A stretch of DNA of 64,000 nucleotides from the NCBI GenBank assembly GCA_014584695.1, contig JACTMI010000020.1, forward strand, positions 1 to 64,000, in the 5' to 3' direction. This DNA comes from Acidobacteriota bacterium (lineage in GTDB: Bacteria > Acidobacteriota > Thermoanaerobaculia > Multivoradales > JAGPDF01). Below the pieces are notes generated by a model that had not been told where the DNA came from, did not search any database, and saw nothing but the letters and a program-made list of their open reading frames with translations. Each line of letters opens with the position of its first letter. Positions within the stretch are counted from its first letter, which is position 1. The position numbers and the translations under genes are program-made. Positions 1-6,636 of the stretch are shown piece by piece.

Positions 1-126
1 CTCGGCGGCGCCCAAGAGCGCGCGGCGCTGGCGGCGGTCGCCGCGCGCGCCCGCGCCGCCGGCCTCGCCGCGCTCGCGGGTCGCGCCGAGGCGCTGGCTG
101 GAAAGCCAGCTCGACCGGCCGCCTAG
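1..126 (+). CDS. 3' end of an unidentified gene
   Basis: The first frame is open from the window edge to a TAG at 124-126. It encodes about 41 residues, rich in Ala, Arg and Leu (AALAAVAARARAAGLAALAG), which look like a helical C-terminus. The composition would suit a TPR or other alpha-helical protein, but no domain can be recognised. It is followed by 68 bases and then the ClpX-like gene on the same strand. The call rests on the open frame and GC-rich codon usage only. Confidence 0.4.
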   Translation, partial: LGGAQERAALAAVAARARAAGLAALAGRAEALAGKPARPAA

Positions 127-194
127 ACGCCGCCCCTTCGGTCTCCGTAGGAGTTTCCCGGAGCGCGCCCCGGCGCGCCGGGAGAGCTGTCGAT

Positions 195-1331
195 ATGATC
201 GAGGCGATGACGAAGAGCCCGGAGACCCAGACCGAGATTGCCGACCAACTGACCCCGCGGGTGCTCTTCGCGGAGCTCCGGCGGGGGGTCCTCGGTCAGG
301 ATCGAGCCCTTCGCTTCGTCTCGGTCGCCATTCACAAGCACATCCTGGGCAAGGTCTCCGGCAACATCCTCCTGATCGGGTCGTCCGGCACCGGCAAGAC
401 CACGATCATGAACAACATCCAGCGCCTCTACGACACCGTGGCCGGCTTCGAGGCATTCCGCGCGGTGACGATCCTCAACGCCAACCTGCTGGTCGACTCC
501 GAGCGGACGGAGTTCCGGCCCGACCGGATCTTCTCGGCGGTCGAGCAGCGGGCGCGGGTGATCCTCGGCGACCGGCCCTCGATCGCCGAGCTCGAGGAGA
601 CGATGGAGCGCGCCACCGTCTGTGTCGACGAGATCGACAAGATGTCGACCGTGGTGGCCGGCAAGCCGAACCCGATCGGCGTCGTCTTGCAGCAGGGCCT
701 CCTGACCTTGATGGAGGGCGAGCGGGTGCCCTACCGCCTGCGCGGGTTCGAGGACGGGCGGGAGGTCGAGCGGACGGTCGAGATCGACACCAGCAAGATC
801 ATGTTCGTCTGCGGCGGCGCCTTCGAGGGGCTCTACGACCAGGTCCACAACCGGGTCTCGAAGTCGGGCTCGGGCGAGCGGATCAAGACCGAGGCGATCA
901 AGACCGCCGACGGCTCGGTCCGCCTCGAGAGCCGCTTCACCCTGGCCGACTTCCTCAAGATGAAGGATCTCTTCGAGTACGGCATGGTGCCGCAGTTCAT
1001 GGCCCGTTTCGACAAGGTGGTGGTGCTCAACGACCTGAACACCGCCGTCTTGAAGGAGATCCTGCTGCACAGCCAGGACTCGCCGCTGTCGCGCTCGAAG
1101 CGCTACTTCGAGGCGCTCGCGGTCGAGCTCGAGATCGACGACCTCGCCGCGGCGCTGATCGCCGAGCGGGCCTCGCACGAGAACCGCACCGGTGCCCGCG
1201 CGCTGCGCGACGTCTTCTCCGAGATCCTGAACCCGATCGAGTTCGACCCCGACGCCGAGAGCGGCCGCAGCCCCGGCCAGGCGGTCGTCATCCGCATCGA
1301 CGCCGAACGGGTCCGCCGCCTGCTCAAGTGA
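195..1331 (+). CDS. ClpX-like AAA+ ATPase lacking zinc domain and ClpP loop
   Basis: A 378-residue AAA+ protein. Walker A is GSSGTGKT (about 62-69), Walker B is CVDEIDKM (about 143-150), the central region carries GGAFEGL, and the sensor-2 region is RTGARAL (about 331). These place it in the ClpX/HslU clade. It lacks the N-terminal Cys4 zinc domain. The position of the GYVG pore loop reads ERTEFRPDR, and no IGF tripeptide for ClpP docking is visible. It probably remodels or unfolds protein substrates, but perhaps not as a ClpP partner. ATG 195 is chosen; ATG 207 is an alternative. It converges with gspB, with 9 bases between the two stops. Confidence 0.8.
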   Translation: MIEAMTKSPETQTEIADQLTPRVLFAELRRGVLGQDRALRFVSVAIHKHILGKVSGNILLIGSSGTGKTTIMNNIQRLYDTVAGFEAFRAVTILNANLLVDSERTEFRPDRIFSAVEQRARVILGDRPSIAELEETMERATVCVDEIDKMSTVVAGKPNPIGVVLQQGLLTLMEGERVPYRLRGFEDGREVERTVEIDTSKIMFVCGGAFEGLYDQVHNRVSKSGSGERIKTEAIKTADGSVRLESRFTLADFLKMKDLFEYGMVPQFMARFDKVVVLNDLNTAVLKEILLHSQDSPLSRSKRYFEALAVELEIDDLAAALIAERASHENRTGARALRDVFSEILNPIEFDPDAESGRSPGQAVVIRIDAERVRRLLK

Positions 1332-1340
1332 GCCCGCGGC

Positions 1341-2195
1341 TCACTTGAGCCGGATCGTCAGCCGATTGCCGCCGCGCTGGAGAGCGACGTGGCCGCGCGC
1401 GATCGCGGTCAGCGTCCAGCCCTCGATGCTCTCGCCCACTCCCAGCAGGCGGCCGTTCAGGTAGGCGAGCGGCGCCGTCTCCGACCAGGCGATGCCGCCC
1501 AGGCGGAGCACGCGGCCGTCGTCGAACACCGCCTCGCGCACGAAGCTCTCCGCAGGCTGCCGCGCGGCCGCAGGTCGTGTCTGTGAGCCGCGCCCATCGG
1601 TTTCCGGTCGCGAGCTCGCGTCCGATGGGGTTGGCGAGACGTTGCGAACAGCTGCCATGGAAGGGGGTGCCGTTGCCGCGTCAGGGGCGAGCGCGGACGA
1701 CGGGGGCAGGCGAGACGCCCGGTCGACGGCGCTCGTGCCTGTCAGCCCGCTGAGCTCCGCTCCGTGCTCGGTGGCTGGGTTCGCGCCGGACGCCGGAGCG
1801 GCGGTCTCGGCGGGCGAGGGCACGGAGTCCGGGATCTCTCCCGCGGATCCTGCTTCAGCGCCAGCACCCGGGACCGCCGCCTCCCCGACGCCGGCGCGGG
1901 CTGGCAACGGCCGCTCGGCCGGTCTTGCTTTCCCTTCTAGGGAGCTTTTCCGCCCCGTCAGCGGAGACGAATCGGACTCGCGACCGAGGACCCGGTAAAG
2001 CGTCGCAACCAGAATCGCGATCGCGATCAGCGTGAGCGTCAGCGCGAGCGAGGAGGTCCAGCTCCGCCGTCGCCCGCGGCTGCGGAAGGGTTGCGCCGGG
2101 CTGGCGGCGAGGGGCTCCGGCAGCCCTTTGTCGCGGGCCTCGCGGGCGGCGGCCTCGCGCTGGGCCTTCTTGAGCGCGTCGTTGACCAGGCTCAT
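1341..2195 (-). CDS. gspB: general secretion pathway protein B (GspB)
   Basis: 284 residues. The N-terminus MSLVNDALKKAQREAA is the conserved start of the GspB family. It is followed by a basic stretch, one membrane helix (SSLALTLTLIAIAILVATLY) and a long Pro/Ala/Ser-rich periplasmic linker. The C-terminal folded domain has VLRLGGIAWSE, GRLLGVGESIEGW and LQRGGNRLTIRLK, typical of the type II secretion GspB domain. Its ATG overlaps the exeA stop (ATGA at 2192-2195), so translation is probably coupled. Known role: with the GspA/ExeA ATPase it inserts or assembles the secretin in the cell wall. Confidence 0.85.
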   Translation of the reverse strand: MSLVNDALKKAQREAAAREARDKGLPEPLAASPAQPFRSRGRRRSWTSSLALTLTLIAIAILVATLYRVLGRESDSSPLTGRKSSLEGKARPAERPLPARAGVGEAAVPGAGAEAGSAGEIPDSVPSPAETAAPASGANPATEHGAELSGLTGTSAVDRASRLPPSSALAPDAATAPPSMAAVRNVSPTPSDASSRPETDGRGSQTRPAAARQPAESFVREAVFDDGRVLRLGGIAWSETAPLAYLNGRLLGVGESIEGWTLTAIARGHVALQRGGNRLTIRLK

Positions 2196-3007
2196 CGGTG
2201 GCGCCCCTCGAGCTCGCGGATGGCGCGGCCGACGTGGCGGCCGGTCAGGTGGCTGGCGGCGTCGACGTAGCCGGCGAGCAGCGCCGTGTCGCAGACGGCG
2301 TTGATCAATCTCGGAATGCCGCGCGAGTAGCGCCAGATCCGGCGCAGCGCCCAGGGCGAGAAGGTCGGCTGGCCGTTGCCGCCCGCAACCTGCATCCGGT
2401 AGTGCAGGTAGAGCTCGGTCTGGTCGCGATCGAGCGGGCTCAAGTGGTAGCGGACGGTGATCCGCTGGCGCAGCTGGCGCAGCCGCGGGTCGTCGAGCAT
2501 CCGCCGGAGCTCGGGCTGGCCGATGAGCACGATCTGGAGCAGCTTGCGCTGGTCGGTCTCGAGGTTCGACAGCAGCCGCACCTGCTCGAGCAGCTCCGGG
2601 GAGAGGTCCTGGGCCTCGTCGATCAGCAGCACGACATCGCGGCCGAGCGGCACCTGCTCGAGCAGGAAGCGGTTCAGCAGCTCGAGGTAGGCCACCCGGT
2701 CGGTCCGCCCCGGAGGGGTCAGGCCGAGCTCGGTCAGGATCGTCCGCAGCAGCTGGGTCGACGACATCACCGGGTTCAGGATCAGCGCCGTCCGGTACTC
2801 GGGCCCGAGCTGCTCGAGCGCCGCCCGGCAGAGGGTCGTCTTGCCCGCGCCGACCTCGCCGGTGATCTGCACGAACCCCTTGCGCTCGCGGATGCCGTAG
2901 AGCAGGTGCTGCAGCGCCTCCCGGTGGCGGTCCGAAAAGTAGAGGAACCGGGGGTCCGGCGTGATCGAGAACGGGGGCTCGGCGAAGCCGTAGAAGTCGA
3001 GGTACAT
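2192..3007 (-). CDS. exeA: ExeA/GspA-like AAA ATPase of general secretion
   Basis: 271 residues starting MYLDFYGFAEPPFSITPDPRF, the usual ExeA/GspA opening. Walker A is GEVGAGKT (about 50-57) and Walker B is VVLLIDEAQDLS; an arginine-rich sensor region (RRLRQLRQRITVRYHL in part) follows. The ATPase partner of GspB lies immediately downstream, with a 4-base overlap. The frame is open further upstream, but the extra 26 residues are low-complexity and the conserved N-terminus fixes the start at 3007. No peptidoglycan-binding domain is present, so this is the short form of the family. XrtA-associated ATPases are similar, so an exosortase link is an alternative. Confidence 0.85.
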   Translation of the reverse strand: MYLDFYGFAEPPFSITPDPRFLYFSDRHREALQHLLYGIRERKGFVQITGEVGAGKTTLCRAALEQLGPEYRTALILNPVMSSTQLLRTILTELGLTPPGRTDRVAYLELLNRFLLEQVPLGRDVVLLIDEAQDLSPELLEQVRLLSNLETDQRKLLQIVLIGQPELRRMLDDPRLRQLRQRITVRYHLSPLDRDQTELYLHYRMQVAGGNGQPTFSPWALRRIWRYSRGIPRLINAVCDTALLAGYVDAASHLTGRHVGRAIRELEGRHR

Positions 3008-3274
3008 CGGGAGGGGTGCCGGCGCGTCCTGGCGAGGCCGAACCTGCGGGAGCCGAGGGTGCGCCCGACCCCCGGAAGCTAGCACACCCCGGCAGGCGAC
3101 GCGGCGGACGCTCCGGGCGCGCTGCAGTGCCGGTAAGAGCTGGCGGCCCCTTACTTGCCAAGCCGCTGCGAATCCGCTAGCTTTGCCCCGTTCTACTCAG
3201 CTCGGCGGGAACGGACCGGGATGTCCCCGGTGGGGTGGGGTCCAGCCGAGATTGCTTTGGAGGGGAGACCGCTC

Positions 3275-4672
3275 GTGTTCGAGACCAGACTGACGACCGT
3301 TGCCGGGTGGGTGTTGTGCGCGGGGCTCTTCGCAGGTGTCGCGGCTGCCCAGACCTACCCCGGCAACGCGACCAACACGGCGGGCAACTCGCTCATCCCC
3401 TCCACGGGCTCCGGTAGCTGCGGCGTGGTCCCCCAGACCACGGGCGGCACGGTTTTCGACAATCCGGTTGCCGGTCTCGCCGCCGGCGCGCTGGTGCTCA
3501 ACACGCAGATCAACCTGAACCACACCTGGGACTCCGACCTCGCCATCTTTCTGCGCGCGCCGAACGGGCAAGTTCTCGAGCTGACTTCGGGCAACGGCGG
3601 CTCCGGCGACAACTACACGAACTCGGTGTTCCAGGACGGGTTTCCGAGCATCACGACGGGCACTCCGCCCTTCACCGGGACCTTCTCGCCCGAGGGGACG
3701 ACGGCAGCCACCTGCGGACTCGCCGGAAACATCGCCACTCTGGGCGCCTTCACGGCCGGCCAGAACGGGAACTGGCAGCTGGTCATCATGGATAGCGCCT
3801 CAGGAGACACGGGGACGATGCTCGGCTGGTCGATCACCTTCGCCGCCCCCGCTTGCACTCTCACCTGCCCTGCCAACCCGACCGTTGGCACCGACTCGAA
3901 CCAGTGCGGCGCGGTGGTGAACTACCCGGCGCCGACCCCCAGCGGCGATTGCGGGCCGGTCATCTGCACGCCGCCTTCCGGCTCCTTCTACCCGCTGGGC
4001 TCGACGCCCGTCACCTGCTTCGAGGACTTCCCCGACGTCGGCGAAGGAACACCCGGCGGGGCGAGCTGCTCGTTCAGTGTCACGGTCTTCGACACCCAGC
4101 CGCCGTCGGTTACCGCACCCGCGAATCAGAACGTCGGAACAGACGCCGGGGTCTGCAGTGCGGTGGTCAACTACCCGGCGCCCACGATCTCGGACAACTG
4201 CCCGGGCGTCACGGCCTCGTGCGCGCCGCCGTCCGGCTCGACCTTCCCCCTCGGCTCGACGCCGGCGATCTGCACGGCTCTGGACGCCGCGGGCAACACC
4301 GCGACCGCCGGCTTCTCGGTCACCGTCTTCGACGACGAGCCGCCGGCGCTCACCTGCCCGGCCGACGTCTTCGCGACGGCGCCTCCGGGCTCGCTCTCGT
4401 GGCCGGTGAGCTTCGCCACTCCGACTCCGACCGACAACTGCCCGGGCGCGACCGCCGGCTGCGTGCCGCCCTCGGGGAGCGCCTTCCCGGTCGGCACCAC
4501 CACCGCGGTGTGCACCGCGGTCGACGGCGCGGGCCTCCAGGCGGCCTGCGACTTCGACGTCACGGTCGAAGAGCGGGTCATCCAGGAGATCCCGACGGCC
4601 TCGACCCTCGGCTTGGCGTTGCTCGCGCTGCTGCTCGCGGGCGCGGCGGTGGTGGCGCTGCGGCGCGGCTGA
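3275..4672 (+). CDS. secreted P-domain and HYR-repeat protein with IPTAS C-terminal anchor
   Basis: 465 residues from GTG 3275, preceded by GGAGGGGAG; the frame upstream has no signal-peptide-like start. A signal peptide ends near AGVAAAQ. Next comes one P/Homo-B-like jelly-roll domain (NHTWDSDLAIFLRAPNG, then NGNWQLVIMDSASGDTG and LGWSITF), and then three Cys-containing HYR-like modules (VTCF, PPSGSxFPLGST, VCTA). The tail is IPTASTLG followed by a hydrophobic helix and ALRRG. This tripartite end resembles IPTLxxWG exosortase substrates but lacks the Trp. No protease domain accompanies the P-domain. Probably a surface or outer-envelope protein of unknown ligand. Confidence 0.75.
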   Translation: MFETRLTTVAGWVLCAGLFAGVAAAQTYPGNATNTAGNSLIPSTGSGSCGVVPQTTGGTVFDNPVAGLAAGALVLNTQINLNHTWDSDLAIFLRAPNGQVLELTSGNGGSGDNYTNSVFQDGFPSITTGTPPFTGTFSPEGTTAATCGLAGNIATLGAFTAGQNGNWQLVIMDSASGDTGTMLGWSITFAAPACTLTCPANPTVGTDSNQCGAVVNYPAPTPSGDCGPVICTPPSGSFYPLGSTPVTCFEDFPDVGEGTPGGASCSFSVTVFDTQPPSVTAPANQNVGTDAGVCSAVVNYPAPTISDNCPGVTASCAPPSGSTFPLGSTPAICTALDAAGNTATAGFSVTVFDDEPPALTCPADVFATAPPGSLSWPVSFATPTPTDNCPGATAGCVPPSGSAFPVGTTTAVCTAVDGAGLQAACDFDVTVEERVIQEIPTASTLGLALLALLLAGAAVVALRRG

Positions 4673-4700
4673 GCCCCCTGAAACCGCGCGTCGGCGGTTC

Positions 4701-4737
4701 CTCGAGCGGGTGACCGGTTCGCCGGTCCCCGCTCGAG
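4701..4737 (+). terminator. hairpin after the first IPTAS gene
   Basis: CTCGAGCGGG pairs with CCCGCTCGAG, and inside it GACCGG pairs with CCGGTC around a TTCG tetraloop. This gives about 16 base pairs with one bulged T. It lies 28 bases after the stop codon. No clear T tract follows, so it may end transcription, protect the 3' end, or both. The rest of the gap up to 4977 shows only the ribosome-binding site AGGAGG at 4968-4973. Confidence 0.6.
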
Positions 4738-4977
4738 TCGTCTCTGGCCAGCTGTCGCGCGAGGCTCCCCGCGGTGCCTGGGCACGTTTCACGCGATCGG
4801 CCGGAGGGACACGAACGCCGAGGTTTGCCGACTGGCGGATCCGCAAGTATCGAAAATCTCAGCAGATGGCGGCGCGAGACCGGGGTGGCCAGCGCGCCCC
4901 GCTTCTGGTAGGGTGTGGCGAAATCGAGAGATCACGTGGGCCGCTACGAGGTCTTCCTCGAGGCCCCAGGAGGAACG

Positions 4978-6543
4978 ATGAGACGGCTTACCGGTGTGAT
5001 GGCGGGGTGGGCGTTGGTGGCGGTTGTCGCGATGGCTTTCGCGGCGGCGCCTGGGAACGCCTCCGACAAGCAGGCGGCGCACGACGAGATGATCGCGATC
5101 GCCGCGGAGATCCGGCAGCTCAAGCCGCAGGCCGGCGAGCCCGGCGTCGCGGCGCAGATCGCGACGCTGCGCGCGCGCTACGAGCAGCTGTCGGCGCAGC
5201 TGGGCGGCTTCGATCCCGCCGCGACCCTGGGACAGGAAGCCGTCGCCGCGGCGCCACTGGTCGCTCCGGCTCCGCCGCCGGGTTGCGCTGCCATCACGGT
5301 CAATGCCGCCAACAACACGCCGGTGGCGATTCCCGACGGACCGGGCGGCCAGGTCCAGTCGCAGGTCACCGTCGCCGGCGCCGGCGCTTATCTGTTCGAT
5401 CTTGACCTCACGACCTTCATCACCCACACCTGGAACGCCGACCTGCGGATCACGCTCCAGTCGCCGGCCGGCTCGATCGTGACGATCACGACCAACAACG
5501 GCGGCAGCAACGACAACGTCTTCAACGGCACCCTCTGGGACGACCAGGCGAACGACCCCGCCACCGACAAGACCTACGCCAACAACGTCGTCGCCACGCC
5601 GCTCACGCCCGAAGGGATGCTGCAGCAGTTCATCGGCCAGAACCCGAACGGCACCTGGACCCTGACGATCCAGGACACCGCGGCGGCCGATGTCGGCACG
5701 CTCAATTCCTGGTCGCTCGACGTGACCTCGTTCGCGGCCCCTCCGGCCGTCCTCTCGACGGTACTGAACAACAACACGCCGGTCGCCATCGTCGACAACA
5801 CGACAGTCCAGAGCACGATCAACGCGGCGGGCGTCGACACCTACTTGCTCCAGACGCGGCTGACCACCGCGATCACCCACACCTGGAACGCCGACCTCAA
5901 CGTCCGCCTGATCTCGCCCGGGGGGACGACCGAGGCGGTGACCACCGGCAACGGTGGCAGCAACGACAACGTCTTCAACGGCACGCTCTGGACCGACAAT
6001 ACTGCTGCCACGCCACCCTCCGATTTCGTTTACGTCAACAACGTGGTCGCCACGCCGCTGACATTCGAGGGCTCCTCCGGCGTCTACACTGGCCAGGACC
6101 CCAATGGCACCTGGACCCTCTCGGTCCAGGACACGGCGACGGGTGACGTTGGCACGATCAATTCGTGGTCGCTCGAGCTGATCACGGCCACCTGCGGCTG
6201 CCAGATCGACCTGACCTGCCCCGGCAACGTCACCGCGACCGCGCCGCCGGGTGCCCTGAGCACGACCGTCAATTTCCCGGCTCCGACGGTCGGCGGAACC
6301 TGCGCCAGCGTCACCGTCGAGTGCGTGCCGGCCTCGGGCGACGCCTTCCCGGTCGGGGACACGACCGTGGTCTGCACCGCGATCGACGCCGCGACCCAGA
6401 CGCAGGCCGCCTGCACCTTCAACGTCGCCGTCAACGACCGCCTGATCCAGGACATCCCGACGGCTTCGACCGTCGGGCTCGCGGCGCTCGCGCTGCTGCT
6501 CGCGGGCGCGGCGTTCGTGGCCTTGCGGCGCGCCGGAGCCTGA
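4978..6543 (+). CDS. secreted protein with two P-domains, HYR module and IPTAS anchor
   Basis: 521 residues from ATG 4978, with AGGAGG four bases upstream. A signal peptide (ending near AAAPGNAS) is followed by a short helical segment (EIRQLKPQ to YEQLSAQL). Two tandem P/Homo-B-like domains come next, each with THTWNADL, NGGSNDNVFNGTLW, PNGTWTL and a TGDVGT-type turn. One HYR-like module (LTCPGNVTATAPPG ... VCTAIDA) leads to the IPTASTVGL anchor with a hydrophobic helix and RRAGA end. It has the same C-terminal cassette as the genes at 3275 and 15613. The duplicated P-domains are clearly similar to each other and look like internal duplication. Likely exported and envelope-attached; function unknown. 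Confidence 0.75.
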   Translation: MRRLTGVMAGWALVAVVAMAFAAAPGNASDKQAAHDEMIAIAAEIRQLKPQAGEPGVAAQIATLRARYEQLSAQLGGFDPAATLGQEAVAAAPLVAPAPPPGCAAITVNAANNTPVAIPDGPGGQVQSQVTVAGAGAYLFDLDLTTFITHTWNADLRITLQSPAGSIVTITTNNGGSNDNVFNGTLWDDQANDPATDKTYANNVVATPLTPEGMLQQFIGQNPNGTWTLTIQDTAAADVGTLNSWSLDVTSFAAPPAVLSTVLNNNTPVAIVDNTTVQSTINAAGVDTYLLQTRLTTAITHTWNADLNVRLISPGGTTEAVTTGNGGSNDNVFNGTLWTDNTAATPPSDFVYVNNVVATPLTFEGSSGVYTGQDPNGTWTLSVQDTATGDVGTINSWSLELITATCGCQIDLTCPGNVTATAPPGALSTTVNFPAPTVGGTCASVTVECVPASGDAFPVGDTTVVCTAIDAATQTQAACTFNVAVNDRLIQDIPTASTVGLAALALLLAGAAFVALRRAGA

Positions 6544-6574
6544 GCCCGGGCGCGACGATTCCAGCTGGATCCCG

Positions 6575-6607
6575 GCGAGCGGGTCCCTCGGAAGGGGGCC
6601 CGCTCGC
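6575..6607 (+). terminator. hairpin after the second IPTAS gene
   Basis: GCGAGCGGG pairs with CCCGCTCGC, and TCCC pairs with GGGG inside the stem with wobble pairs. The loop is about five bases. It lies 31 bases past the stop, and the downstream sequence GTTGTCTC is only weakly T-rich. The arm core GAGCGGG/CCCGCTC is the same as in the hairpin at 4701-4737. Confidence 0.6.
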
Positions 6608-6636
6608 GTTGTCTCGGCCCGAAGGAGAACGCGGCC

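Noticed and set aside
2196-3161. Upstream extension of the gspB frame
   Set aside because: The extension lies over exeA in another frame and is Pro/Arg/Ala-rich noise. The conserved MSLVNDALKKAQ start fixes the gene at 2195.
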